Shown here piece by piece: positions 12,300-24,440 of a stretch of 64,000 bases of DNA (the first letter of the stretch is position 1; every line of letters starts with the position of its first letter). A program made the position numbers and the translations under genes. The stretch covers positions 6,944,001 through 7,008,000 of the forward strand of contig OZ025255.1 in NCBI GenBank assembly GCA_964019135.1. The letters are read 5' to 3'. The notes below the pieces were generated by a model, which was not told the origin of the DNA, did no database searches, and saw only the letters and a list, made by a program, of their open reading frames with translations. Origin of the DNA: Arenicola marina. Taxonomy: Eukaryota > Annelida > Polychaeta > Arenicolidae.

Positions 12300-13765
12300 T
12301 GCCGTAGTCTAAAATCCTAGAGAAGACACAAGTATGGTTCGCGTATGAGGAACTTCTTATATTCTTTACAATTCATCAGGTCTGTCTTACTCTGCCAGTT
12401 CTGGTAAGCGCAGACAATTACCCCTTTGTATTACTTATAATGGATTACATGTCGTTAATATCTAATTCAGTTACCACATATTTCACGTATGTTTTCCGAC
12501 GCTAAGAATAGTTATTTTTGCGGCTGTCCGCAAACATACAGTAAACAAAAATACTTGCCATCTTAATTCTACTGTCCGAAAGCTTTCGCTTTTCTTTCGC
12601 AAACAAAATCCCGCTTGTTAATTGGGCCAATTATCACGTTCCCTCTCACACTTTTACGGCGGGTGTGATAATCTCGCACTGCCCATGCATATGCGACTGG
12701 CCAACTGCAACGCCGGGGATTCGCACCAAGTCCGGGCTTCAAACGACAGTACTACTAAGTTACACGCGCATGCTGATTGCTGATTGGATTGTTTGCTGGT
12801 GCCCTCAAGAACGTCAACCAAGAAATCATCGTTAATTTTTTTCAAATATGCAAAATACGGCAGCTTACCTCTGCCTCTGCAATCACAACCGCTGAAGTGC
12901 AACCATGATATTCAGCGTTGCGCAGTTTCTAAGGTTTGACAAAGTGTCCGAAAACATACATATGCGTGAAAAAATAACTGCTTTGAGGGCCCAAAAAATT
13001 CTTCTCTTACCTGGCTTTATATGGGCGTCCAAAAATATACGGTACCTGAAAAATTTCTAAAAAATATCCCTCAAGAACCGAACAAAGCTTATGCTATAGA
13101 ATAATATCACTATTGTCTATCATGTAGAAAAAACATAGCGCTGGGGGAGGGGGGGGGGGCGTTGATATCAAATGGTCCGTCAAAATGCAAAAAATGCTAG
13201 ATTAGCGTCTTATGTTTCAAGCTCAACAAAAAAAGCATTTTATTTTTAAATTTTTTCCTGTCGCCATTCTTGGCTGGTGTGGGTGTAATTTTGGACAGGC
13301 TGGTTTCCGGCGAATTACCGTCCGCCATTATTGTTTCGAAAACACATCTCGATGCTCCTGTTCTCGGACACTCCCAATCGAGTCATTGAAATATGAATAG
13401 GAATGAGACCTATAGGCTATAACGTTAGCACTTTCTGATGCGTCACGTGACGTCACGATGACGTCATTTTCGGTATCGAAAAAATGCAAAAAATGCTAGA
13501 CTAGCGTCATATTGTAGGGCAAGTGATCTCCTGTAGAGCTGGATAATAAAAACAATACGTTCCAATCTTACTTCCGGTTCCAGGTGTGACGGTAATTCCC
13601 TATGGGACCTCCCATGTTAAAGCCCTTTATCTCTCAAGCTGGATTTTTAGTTTGGTTACACATGGTACCCGGTAGCCACAGTGCTTACCATATACAATTC
13701 GAGCAAGAAATGACGTCACAGGAGGTTTTTGAAAATTGGACAAAATAAGGAGGATAGGGATTATT
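12300..13765. other. Spacer, no gene recognised
   Basis: A short phrase, ATGCAAAAAATGCTAGA followed by TAGCGTC, occurs twice (about 13184 and 13484). A poly-G run sits at 13143-13160. Short open frames have no recognisable motif. Confidence 0.35.
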
Positions 13766-13768
13766 GGC

Positions 13769-14180
13769 GCTAGCAGAGGCTCACAGGAGCGTCCTATGTC
13801 GCTAGCAGAGGCTCACAGGAGCGTCCTATGTCGCTAGCAGAGGCTCACAGGGGCGTCCTATGTCGCTAGCAGAGGCTCACAGGAGCGTCCTATGTCGCTA
13901 GCAGAGGCTCACAGGGGCGTCCTATGGCGCTAGCAGAGGCTCACAGGGGCGTCCTATGTCGCTAGCAGAGGCTCACAGGGGCGTCCTATGTCGCTAGCAG
14001 AGGCTCACAGGGGCGTCCTATGTCGCTAGCAGAGGCTCACAGGGGCGTCCTATGTCGCTAGCAGAGGCTCACAGGAGCGTCCTATGTCGCTAGCAGAGGC
14101 TCACAGGGGCGTCCTATGTCGCTAGCAGAGGCTCACAGGGGCGTCCTATGTCGCCAGCAGAGGCTCACAGGAGCGTCCTA
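13769..14180. repeat. 32-bp minisatellite, about 13 copies
   Basis: The unit is GCTAGCAGAGGCTCACAGG followed by (A/G)GCGTCCTATGTC. The only common variation is A/G at one position, so the array is young or homogenised. Each copy has an NheI-type GCTAGC palindrome. Confidence 0.97.
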
Positions 14181-14339
14181 TACAAGCCATCACTCTATGC
14201 AAGGTGACAGTCCAGGCGATTGGTGCAGTATTTTGAGCGAATTGGATTTTTTTTTCATAAAAACATGAGATTTGGCATACAGCATAAATACATTATAAGC
14301 AATATTTTCAGACATGGACTCATCGCGAATTCAGCCCAT

Positions 14340-14675
14340 ATCGGCCGTGTCGGCCTGCAAATAACTGCTTGGTCCCTATCTTCACAACCAAGCACGCTGC
14401 TGCGGCATTCTTTATGAACTCACCTATATTTTCATGGTTCATATGACATTTAAAATATTGTGGGATCGTGCAGAATTGAGTTGGGCGGCCATTTTGTTCC
14501 GCCCTTACTGAAAATGACTGATTGGTCCATATCTTCAAAACCAAGCATGCTAGTGCGGCATTCTTGGTGAACTCACCTATATTTGCTCGGTCAGCTATTA
14601 TTTCTATGACATTTAAAATGTCGTGGTATTGTCTAGAGTTGAGCTGGGCGGCCGTTTTGTTCGGCAATTGCTGAA
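14340..14675. repeat. Diverged tandem duplication of about 160 bp
   Basis: Two copies share ATCTTCA(A/C)AACCAAGCA, GTGCGGCATTCTT, GAACTCACCTATATTT, ATGACATTTAAAAT and GGGCGGCC(A/G)TTTTGTTC. They are clearly older than the neighbouring minisatellites. Confidence 0.85.
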
Positions 14676-14699
14676 AATTACATTTGTATGAATAGGTTT

Positions 14700-14978
14700 A
14701 CAGCCAGTCCTTTAGAACTCCGCGATTCTCCTGCCCACCCAGTCCTGTCTAACTCCGCGATTCTCCTGCCCACCCTGTCCTCTCTAACTCTGCGACTTTC
14801 TTGCCCGCCCAGTCCTAGCTAACTCCGCAACTCTCTTGCCCGCCCAGTCCTGTCCAACTCCGCAACGCTCTTGCCCGCCCAGTCCTGTCTAACTCCGCAG
14901 CTGTCTTCCCCTCCCAGTCCTGTCTAAATCCGCGACTCTCTTGCCCGCCCAGTCCTGTCTAACTCCGCGACTCTTCGT
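14700..14978. repeat. 36-bp minisatellite, about 8 copies
   Basis: The unit contains CCCAGTCCTGTCTAACTCCG followed by CGACTCTCTTGCCCGC. A partial unit in the opposite orientation stands alone at about 16440-16480 (GAGAGTCGCGGGCAGGAGAG). Confidence 0.95.
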
Positions 14979-14979
14979 G

Positions 14980-16728
14980 GACTTGTATACATTTATATAA
15001 TACGGTGCTATATAGCCGTAAAAAAAAGAAATGCAAAGCAAGAGTTCTAAAATTATCCAAATATATGCTAGCATAGCCTTTTCCGGAAGTCGATATCTTT
15101 TGTTGCAGGTTTTGGAGGCGTGATATATTCATTTGCCATTAACTATTCCGCAGCTGTCACCTTTCTTGCATGTTGATTTGGTTGGTTGGTTTAATTCAAA
15201 TAGGACGCGTTAACCCGAGAGCTGGAAGGGTCGACTGGCACACTGGGTGACCCCGAAACAAGTGAAACACCAAAGTATCAGTGCAAACCACACTATTTAT
15301 TACTCTGTTGTCAAAGGACAGTTATGCATATAATGTTAAGTTGTTCAATCGTCAGACCGCCCAGCGGTCACGAATAGTAGACAATGTATACGATTGAGAC
15401 AAATACTCCCTGTCACAGGCTAAGCAATTTTTTTTCAAACAAACATCATTACATTTTCTGTATATGTAATTACATTGTATACTCAGATGATTTGTTTTAC
15501 CTAAGAATTGTTCATTCTTGAGTGGGCTAAATTGGGTTCTCGCCAAGGCTAGTGATAAAAAAATTGCCAATTCATTTGTCACACAGACTTACACGTAAAC
15601 GGCACGGGAAAAATAAACACACAGGCTGACGATCTAGAAGTAAATTCACCATGATCAGGTACAGAATACCATGGTAAATAACGAAGCCAGTAAGACAGAT
15701 ACTGACAATTTGCCTTTGCACTTAAAAAATAAATCATGCTTCATGTTGTCAAGATAGGACAGATATCTAATATTATTTGGGCTTGGAGGGACACCGTTTA
15801 GAAGCGTGCACACGTTAAGCCTTCATTAAGGTCTCCTTTTCCATTACACTCAATGCAAATAGAATTTGCAATGGGTCTCCATGTGATGCTATCGACATCA
15901 CCAGAACACTAACACACGATGTTAAAGTTAACTCATACTTATGCATCAGTGACAACCGTAAAGACACATCCTACAGATCTGGCACGGCGGAAAAGATAAC
16001 TAATATAATATGAATGGGAAAATATGTTCAATTTATATATGAATACGCTGATCAATGTGAAGTAACATTGCTGAACATATGTTCATAATGGTCTTCCTTT
16101 CAAACGAGGTTCCGAAGTGAATTCTATAATGAAACCGTGCCATAATGAACTAGTATAAGGGACATATTTATACTGCTGTTTCTAATCTCAACCGTTACTG
16201 GCTTTTCTCGTTGCCTCTTGAAGCTTGAAGACGACAGCTGGCCATGCTGGGCATGTTGATCACGCACCCAGTACTGTCCATAGCCTGCAACATGATCCTA
16301 CATTACGTGACTTAGGGCGTTCACTGAAAGGTATCCCACTGATTTAACCCTGTCATAAACGTCAGTTTTAATGTTTATCTCTGTGACCATACCTTTCCCA
16401 TTTGTTTATCTCTGAGCCAAAGACGTGTTTTAACTTCTGGTCACGAGAGTCGCGGGCAGGAGAGTCGCGGAGTTCTGGTCTTGCTTGTGGCCGTTTAACA
16501 TTTATAGGGGGATTTTAGCTGCCCAAACAATGCCCGTGTGAGTGCATATCATGAACGGCAACAGTTCAATGCTCCCTTACACAAGGCCCGTTAATTACAT
16601 TTAGACACATTTTAAACTATTTTACCCTACATACGCATTGAGGAAACAAAATAACACTCTCGTCATGAATGGGAAAAAAAGACACAGCGAGAATGAGATT
16701 TGCAATGAGTCCCATCGAGAGGACGCAG
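14980..16728. other. Downstream flank of ASMT, no gene seen
   Basis: AT-rich sequence. Apart from the orphan array unit at about 16440-16480 I see nothing but short open frames. An ATTAAA on the minus strand near 16366-16371 could be a polyadenylation signal for ASMT, but this is weak. Confidence 0.35.
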
Positions 16729-19700
16729 TTACAGTTTTCTGGCCATGATGGAGTCCCTAAGGCACATGTCGGGCAGGAGCTTTATGGTGACGTCACCGAA
16801 GCCGTGCTTCTCTAGCAGTCCTATGTATTCTTCCGCCGAGCGACAGCGTCCCTCCGCCATCAGCATGAACCCGATGTCGAACATGAGGGCGCTGATGGGA
16901 CCGTCTTTCTGGTCGCTGAGAATCTTTTCCAGAATCAAAACAGCGCCACCTTGCGGACAATATCGCAACCATCATAACCTATAATCTTAAAACTCATGAT
17001 AAGTGTGACATGCTGGGTAGTAGCCTTTGGTGGGATTTAGGCCTTGCTTAACAAAAATTAGAGAACCACACCTTCAAAATGAAACCATTTAATCTTTGGT
17101 GTCGTGGCCGTTTTGTTATAGACGTACATATATTATTTTAGATTAAGTCTATAATAGCAATCAACAGCATTCTTATTGGCTTCGACAAAGAGATTATTCA
17201 TTTAGCCTATTAGATAATAGGCTATCGTAATCCAGATCGTAATCCAAATATAAACGCCAATTTTTTTTAACATTACTTACCCGAGCGCAGGGAGCTAAAT
17301 ATTTTCTGCAGTATCTTGTCAATTTTCTGGTCGCTCCAGGCATGAATCACGTGACTAAGGATGTAGAGATCTGCTTCCGGTAGAGGGTCAATAAGAGCGT
17401 CACCTAGAAAATAAATATTGATATATGGGTTCAAATCGAGGTTGTGCACCCTGTAATTCTGTCTCGATATTGAACAGAACATTATTACTTCAAGGCCTCA
17501 AGCCCATAGTACACACAAATATTAATAAACCGGTTAAATAATATAAACTGCAGTAATACTTTTTTGATACGTGTCATGATTGTTGAAGATCGCTATTCTT
17601 AGTGGGCATTACATTTCTGAAAGCAAAGTGACCATGTATTTTACAATTCACAGGCAACGATGACGGAAGTTGTTTAACTTCTTGGTAGCTTAGTACAGAC
17701 CATAAAGATAGTTCTGTTTCGAGCAGAGATTTATATGTACATTACGATGATAACTTTGACGTTCCCGTAGACATGGCATTCCATTATTGCATAGTGATGT
17801 CAGCTACCCGTTGCTTAAATTAGGAAACAACTAAGTCATGGTTTCCTACTCCATGGCATTCCCAAATATGTCCAAATCCGTATTTAAATAACAGTTCCTT
17901 GATATGATGCGATGAAGTTCTTTTCCTATATGATTGTTACAAGCTGGAAAAGGCGGTCGTAGTAACTATGATTATATCGAATGTAGCTGGGTTTTTTCCT
18001 TCGCAATCCATACAAATGCAAATATCACACGAGAAAAACCAACACTTGTGCAGACCCCTCTGTCATTAAACTGGCCATTTGAATATTTCTTATCTTGTGT
18101 AGGTTGAAGAAAAACATAAGCCAGTTAAATATGCAAAGGAGACCCCGCCATGCGGAGCAAGCGGCTGGCAGTTAGGCATCGGACTACTACTGGCAGATAA
18201 GCAGATAAGGGCTTTATTGGGGTGCAATGAAAATTGTATGTGCGTTTATATGTGCCGTGCATCCTTCTTGAAGGATAAACTGGATTGGGTTATCTAATAA
18301 ATGAAACACATACATTTAGATCTCACAACGAAGAGAGAGGAAAGACTGTATGCAGCAACTTTTATCAAGATACGTATGTCGTCAGGCCTACCTTCTAGCA
18401 AGGTGAGATTTTTGGGCTGAGCTTTAGGCAGGAATCGGGACGTCATACCAATCACGTGAGGCAATTCAAGTATAGTTATGTGACTGCGAGCGCACCACGT
18501 GGCGAACTCCATGGCCATGGCACCAGTGCCACCTGGGGAGGAAAAGAAGCAAAAGAATCGCTTTGTCATTCTACATTGCAAGTAAAAAATTCCAATTGGG
18601 AGGGGAATTTCAGCATCAAATATGCACTGCTAAGATAACAAACTAAATAATATGAGGAAAAATGAGACTCAAGGTTGACCGCAACGGTTTTGGGGTCACG
18701 AATCGTTTTAGAGGGTTGCTTAGGTTGAATTTTGTATTTTCGATGCAGAATTTGAAAAATGTTCGGTTGTCGAATGATCACAATGGAAGAGTTAAGCGAG
18801 AGAATATTTCAAAATAACACGAGGTAAAGTTCAAAGCGCTCCACGCTTTTGACCTCGATCGAACTCGAAAACAAACCTTCTAATAAATCAAACTCGAATG
18901 AATTCGTCCGGTACGGTCCAAGTAGCGCAGTACATGGTAAACAGTGGTGTATGGGATGCCAAACTACGAATATGTATCTTCGATTAGATTCATTTTCAAT
19001 GTTCGTGTATGAAGGAGAATTCTGATGGTTAACATTGACGCTTCCAGGGCAGTGGGACTATAGAGTTAGCGGAACGCCTTCTGCTGGGGGTGTTTTCGAT
19101 TACCCCGTTCGCCGCAGTTGGCAGTAGCCAGTGCGACAACGACAACGACAAACTTGATCGCACAAATAGTTGTTTTAACTGACAGCAACGCATTGACATC
19201 CAACAAAAACTTCGTAAATCTAATATTGTTTTTTTTTATAATACGATATTGTCACTAAAACATCAAAATAGTGATTCATAGTGTTATAATAAGCACAGTT
19301 TTTTCTTTCGACTTTTCTGCACCGGCTCCCGTCACCTTGGATATCCTTGTGCTCCTGCGCTCGGCCGGGAGTACGCGACGCGGTGAAATAGGTCATGTGA
19401 CACACCGCTCGGAGCGCGACTGGCGTCGTTTGATTTACAAATCCTTGTGGCTGGAGTACTCCGCGCGCATAATCGAAAACGCCCCGCGAGATCGATGCTT
19501 ACCCCCAATGTCGCAGATTCTACCGAACTGGCTGAAGTCAAAGGAGTTAACTACGCAGGGGGCATCCATTCGGGAGAACATGTGCATACACTTCATGAAC
19601 TCTTGTTGGTTGTTCTCATTTACGTAGCAGCCCTTGCCCTTGGCGAACAGTTCCTCGGCTCCGCCAAACGCAGGTGCCAGCTGGCAGTTACCTAAGGGTA

Positions 19701-22327
19701 AGCAGACACAATTTAGGTAAGGTTTAGTGTTAAACATGTTTGTTCATAACACTAAATTATCAGTTTAAGGTCAAGGATCCACGTTTCGCGAAGAATAAAC
19801 ACCGCAGCTGCCGTCCCATTGTTGCGACTGTACAATACTTCATAAGTCACAATGTTTACATTCGAATGTATCGTTAGTTTTTCATGGTTGGGGTCCAGAT
19901 AACGTATTGAAATCCGGGGGGTGGGGGGGGGGGCACTACATATAGTTAGGTACATACATATGTGCCGCCCAAATGACCCCTTTTTTCGCCTATTTTCTCT
20001 CAATCGCCGAAGCAGAAATCAACAATTTCCCTCACTGTGCCCATCTTATTTTTTTTTTCAAAATCGGAGTATAGTCCAGCTGATATCGAAAGTGTTCAAA
20101 TAAGTATCTTCCAGACATTTTGTCATGAACGTGTCTATTTTGGATGCCTTTCCAACCACAAATTTCTGTCAGTGTCTATTTTAGACGCCTATATTTAACC
20201 ACCAATTTCTGTCAATGTCTATTTTATATGCCTTTTTAACCAAAAAATTCTGCCGGTGTCCATTTTAGATGCCTTTCTCTCATCTCTCATCTCTCTCAAT
20301 GACCACAAAATCGGGCACTTTTCTCTCGCTCTCCAAATCCTCTTTACGGCATGGGCGGCACACCCCCACCACTGTAGTAATGCAGTGCCACCCGCCCCCG
20401 CTCCCACACACCCGGGATTTACTATAAAGACAACGCCACCGACCTAGTCTTACTCCGTTTTCCAGCCTTGCCCATAAACCGTACATCTCCCGGTTCTGCA
20501 GAATTACTGGCTTCATGGACATGGCACTTGCATCCACCAGATACTTAGCTGACGCAGAGGAGTTGTGATAACTTGCTGCAGAGATCATGTAACACATGTC
20601 ATTATCAAACATATACGTCATCTCAAATGATCAATTCCTCACAGTCTGATGCTTAACATGTACATGCTGTAAGGTTAGAGGTTGAAAGGAAAGAAAATGA
20701 ATTGGTGTGTCAGGCCGCTTTTGTGCAGATACCTGGGACAAGAAGCCTCCCAGGACGGTGAAGGATGAGTGGATGAAAACATGCCCCAGATCAGGCGCCC
20801 AGGTTCGGTGTCCCATGCGGTAATGCCCTCCATGCGTAGGTGCCGTCCCTGTATCTATCATAATGGCACCGTACGAACACATGGCGCGGAGAGGGTCTCA
20901 ATATTATCTCTATACTAATAAAGTGAAGCTGTCTGTCCCACCTATGCCGCTGCATGCCCTATAGGCCACTTCCCCGAAAAGGCCAATCGCGCGGTTTCCT
21001 CGCCCGGAGAACTCTGGGAACCATGCCTATAATACGCTGCTCTTAACATCAGTCACGGCAGTATCCAATTTTACAGTACAGTTAAGGGGACTACACGTCA
21101 ATTCTACAGATCCAACCATGACTTCAGGCAGATTTTGTCCACTGAAGGTATGTTAAATGACGAACAACGGGCGGGGAACATGTATGAGGTTAAATTGCCC
21201 GTTTTAGCTCAATCAATGTATGAGCTTGGGCTTTAGTTTTACTGGACTGATTTTTGTTTATGCTATTTCTGTCCATCTCCTGCCTGCTACTATTTGACGT
21301 ATAAAACAAAATATTGTCATAGGCCTACTGTTATCTCTTTCGCTTATTGCTACGAGAGCTAGACATCGCGAACGGGGCGGCTAGTCTATTTTATGTAAGG
21401 GGGGCATCACCGCATGGGGAGGCATTTCCGCATGTGACACCGGATTCAAGCCAACGCTCTATTGATCAGCGTTGCAGTTTGCTAAGGTTCGCGAACTTAG
21501 TGGTTCTCTCGTCGCCTTGGCGCAGTGACGTGAATGACGGACGAGAGGACACGTACCGACACCGTTATCGTCCAGAGCCTTGTCCAGCAGTCCCAGCCCC
21601 GCACACGCGTTCAGCACGCGCTCCAGGCTGTCCTCATCCACGCGCATGCGCTGCGCAAGGCGCTCTACCGTCACTGCCCCAGTCATGCTCTGCAGGATAT
21701 CGAAGACTCCGAGCGAACACGCCGTCATCAGAATCTGCGAGAAAACCGAAACGTCTTACATATCATTTAATAAATGCAACGTGTTCGATAAATCTCAATA
21801 GAGCATGATATAGAACGCCACTTGGCTGTGTATAACCATTCGTCACATCACGTCCGGGATAAAATCCCCCATGTCTAGAGTATAGGCAACAACCTTAACA
21901 ATGCCAGTGTCATGCCTAAACGTCATCAACAGATCAATGCCAAGGACATGTGTGGATGTACGTTAACAATGCCAACGATACGCATACAAGAACGTTCACA
22001 TTGGCAATGATATGCATCCACGAAACTTTAACAATGTTAATGGTATACATAAATAAACGTTAACATTGTCAGGGGCAGGTCTATATGAACGTTAATATTA
22101 TCAATGTTATGTTCACATGAACGTTTAACAATTTAAAAGGTGTTTGGCGTGCAACGTTAATAAACTGAGGCACCATCCCCGTGAATCCAAATAAACACAT
22201 ATCACAGAGGCAATTACATCCACTTGGGACGAATTTAGTACATGGTCGTATTCCGAACCTGGCTCTTCTGATATCCAACGGCAAGATCGACGATGCTCTT
22301 CCCTGTAACGTCATTCCCTGCTGCCAT
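16729..22327 (-). CDS. ASMT: ASMT-like acetylserotonin O-methyltransferase, complete, seven exons
   Basis: ASMT transfers a methyl group from SAM to N-acetylserotonin, the last step of melatonin synthesis. The plant-COMT-like family also has members with other substrates. Exons: 22259-22327, 21557-21734, 20444-20575, 19503-19691, 18392-18532, 17281-17403 and 16729-16949. All junctions are GT-AG with matching phases (0, then 1 throughout). They sum to 1053 bases, 350 residues plus stop, against 345 in the human enzyme. Residues 24-82 form the dimerisation/winged-helix part (ILMTACSLGVFDILQS). SAM motif I is DIGGGTGAMAMEF from residue 187, with acidic E212 in ITILELP. DPLPEADLYIL leads to HVIHAWSD, where H257 aligns with the catalytic histidine. 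The C terminus is GFGDVTIKLL...IMARKL. Exon 1 is short (MAAGNDVTGKSIVDLAVGYQ...) and has a weak GTTCGG donor; it was chosen because it supplies the helix expected before ILMTAC. Substrate specificity cannot be read from sequence alone. Confidence 0.92.
20110..20275. repeat. About 41-46-bp repeat, 4 diverged copies (ASMT intron)
   Basis: Units share GTGTCTATTTTAGATGCCT, AACCA and AATTTCTGTCA. The block lies in the intron between exons 3 and 4 of ASMT. Confidence 0.8.
21890..22130. repeat. Diverged AACGTTAACAATG repeat (ASMT intron 1)
   Basis: Five or six diverged units with AACGTTAACA(A/T)TG, then GATATGCAT-like words. The spacing is roughly 40-46 bases. It lies between ASMT exons 1 and 2. 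Confidence 0.65.
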
Positions 22328-22329
22328 CT

Positions 22330-22930
22330 TGAGGAGCGAATCTGCGCCTGATCTGCATTCAAGCACAACACACACATATGTAATGTACACCTGCATGATC
22401 TAACAACGACAAGTTTGGTCCACTTCTTACATATATCACACGGCTAGGCAAAACGAAAGCCGCTGTTGCAACAAACCACATTTTTGTAATACCTACAATA
22501 AGGTTGCTAATGTTTAAATGTCCGTGTTTTCATTCTGCGCAATGCTTCCAAATGCATGCGTCCACCGGTCAAGCGAAATATATAATCGCGTGTCGGTTAT
22601 CTTTTACTCGAGGCAATCGGAGTGAATTGTTCCTTTGCTGCAGCCTGACACGAGACACTGTGACGTAACGAGTAGTCCTGCCGTCATGACTCATGACCCA
22701 GGCAACCATCGGACCTGTCAGCATGTGGGTTAATAGGCAACCAGGTCATTAGCTTGTTTTCACTTGACCATTGCCTGCTTATTCATCCATGCTTCTCAAA
22801 TTGAGCTCTGAGAAAAACTACTGGAAGAGAGACTCAATGCGGCTCGTTGTGCGAGTGAACAGTCGGGTGGGAGTAGCCCTGACGCATGGCCCTCACGACC
22901 TCAACCCTAACGGGGGTGTAAGGGCCATGC
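22330..22930. other. Upstream flank of ASMT, no gene seen
   Basis: It should hold the ASMT 5' UTR and promoter. I see no TATA box in a convincing position and no coding signal. Confidence 0.35.
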
Positions 22931-22934
22931 CATG

Positions 22935-23940
22935 CACACGGTCAAAAAAGTAGCATTGCATCACCCAACTCGCTTCGATGAATGATTGTCGATTATCACG
23001 ACGAACCTACCTCTCCTAATCGCCTCGACCCTCTTCTTTAGACATTACTTGGACCATAGGATGCATTCATTTTAAAGTTGCATGTGGAGTTCTTTCCCGC
23101 CAAAAGTAAGCCTAGGCGAAATTTATATCAAAATTTGCAGAAAACTCGATTGTTTCATTCTATAAATTCAGAAACCTGATAAACATCGCCGTTTCGGCTG
23201 TGGAGTGGCAAACGTGTCTCTCCCGGGACACCACAGAACTCGGTCGCGGCACTGCTACTTATACCAAAGCATCGCGAAGCACACAAACTGATGACGTTTA
23301 CCACTAAAATGAAAACTTGTGGTAAATTGATATCACGGACAAGGCTAAGAGACACTATTTGGCAGTCTGGTATGGGTGGAGTATAGATAAAAGAAGTCTT
23401 GAATGATTCAAGGACTGATTCTTATATGTATTTTGATCTCATTAGTTTTGGCGGGAAAGAGCTCGACATGCAACTTTAAAGTTTGCTCTCTACTGCTTGC
23501 ACATCAATGATATTTTCGTCGGTCGTTAACGGTTTCCCTCCGTGCCGCTTCAAATTTGTCTAGGCGGTTGCCGCGGCTCGTTTGTTGACATCAGGTAATA
23601 CACCCGACAGCTTCCGTATGGCGGCGCCACTAATTCTCGTTGTGTGTCTATAGTCGTGCGTGCGTTTTTGACGCAACTAGCGGCGCCGCCATGCGGATTA
23701 TGTCTGTTTTATTGCCTGGTCAAATTTGAAGCGTCAGAGAGGAAAGCCGTTAACAGCCGATGAAAATATCATTCATGTGCAAGTAATAGAGAGCAAACTT
23801 TAAAATGAATGCATCCTAGGGTCCAAGTAATGTGTAAAGAAGAGGGTCGTGGCGAGTTAGAGAGGTAGGCTCGTTGTCATAATCGACAAGCATTCATCGA
23901 AGTGAGCTGGGTGATGCATTACTACTTTTTTAACCATGTG
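22935..23940. repeat. Long inverted repeat (about 1 kb, fold-back element)
   Basis: The left arm begins at about 22935 (AAAAAAGTAGCATTGCATCACCC) and the right arm mirrors it to about 23940. Shared words include TTCGATGAATG, TTGTCGATTAT, CGACCCTCTTCTTTA, CATTACTTGGACC, GGATGCATTCATTTTAA, TTTGCTCTCTA and GATATTTTC. Arms are about 300 bp, moderately diverged, and the left arm is interrupted by the MITE at 23076-23475. The centre, with GGCGGCGCC words, is itself dyad-like. Confidence 0.85.
23076..23475. mobile_element. 400-bp MITE with TTAA duplication, copy 1
   Basis: Ends are inverted repeats AGTTGCATGT(G/C)GAGTTCTTT leading to CCCGCCAAAA. TTAA flanks both sides (23072-23075 and 23476-23479). 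The uninterrupted right arm of the surrounding inverted repeat has CATTCATTTTAAAGTTTGC at the same place, so it is an empty site showing a single TTAA. TTAA targeting is the habit of piggyBac-type elements, but the end sequence is not the usual CCC start. No coding capacity. A second copy lies at 44487-44886. Confidence 0.93.
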
Positions 23941-23945
23941 TATTG

Positions 23946-23987
23946 CTTGACCCTTCTGCCTATCAGCTTGTTGTCAGAAGGGTCAAG
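23946..23987. repeat. Perfect 13-bp hairpin
   Basis: CTTGACCCTTCTG at 23946-23958 pairs with CAGAAGGGTCAAG at 23975-23987 across a 16-base loop. It lies just outside the right arm of the long inverted repeat. The context does not suggest a bacterial-type terminator. Confidence 0.75.
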
Positions 23988-24232
23988 TTCACTGGGCTAG
24001 GGTGGGAGGTGCCGTCGTGATCGCCTCACTCCGCCAGTCCGACCGGCAGGTCTGAACTTACTTTATGCCAGCTTATCGCGTTAATGGGAGAAGGAAGGGG
24101 GAGTGCCATGTCCCCGGGGGTAACCCCCTACTCCTTGCGAAGAAGAACATGGGATCTTTATCCTGCGATCACAGAGACTCGATCCTTATGGCCCCATACG
24201 GGCTTTTTCGACACGGCGACACGGCGATTTTT

Positions 24233-24425
24233 AAAATCGACAACGCGACATTGGGGTTGTCTTAGAATCGACATGCGACATAAGATTTAGCGACACGCGA
24301 CATTGGACTTTTCTTAAAATCGACACGCGACATGGACCTTTTCTTAAAATCGACACGCGACATGGACCTTTTCTTAAAATCGACACGCGACATGGACCTT
24401 TTTCTTAAAATCGACACGCGACATG
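24233..24425. repeat. 30-bp minisatellite, about 6 copies
   Basis: Units contain CGACACGCGACATGGACCTT then TTCTTAAAAT. The leftmost units are more diverged, and the right ones are almost identical. Confidence 0.93.
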
Positions 24426-24440
24426 GCTACCCCCCCTCAG

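Noticed and set aside
13769-14180. CRISPR-like regular repeats
   Set aside because: The units are contiguous with no unique spacers. The same holds for all other arrays, and the genome is eukaryotic.
20900-20935. Helitron-type 5' end (TCTCTATACTAATAAAGTG)
   Set aside because: The word resembles known Helitron starts, but no hairpin with CTRR end was found downstream, so one end alone is not enough.
21347-21808. Plus-strand frame of 153 codons
   Set aside because: It is the antisense shadow of ASMT exon 2.
22081-22377. Minus-strand 98-codon frame overlapping ASMT exon 1
   Set aside because: The ASMT exon uses a different frame that fits the family. This frame has no motif.
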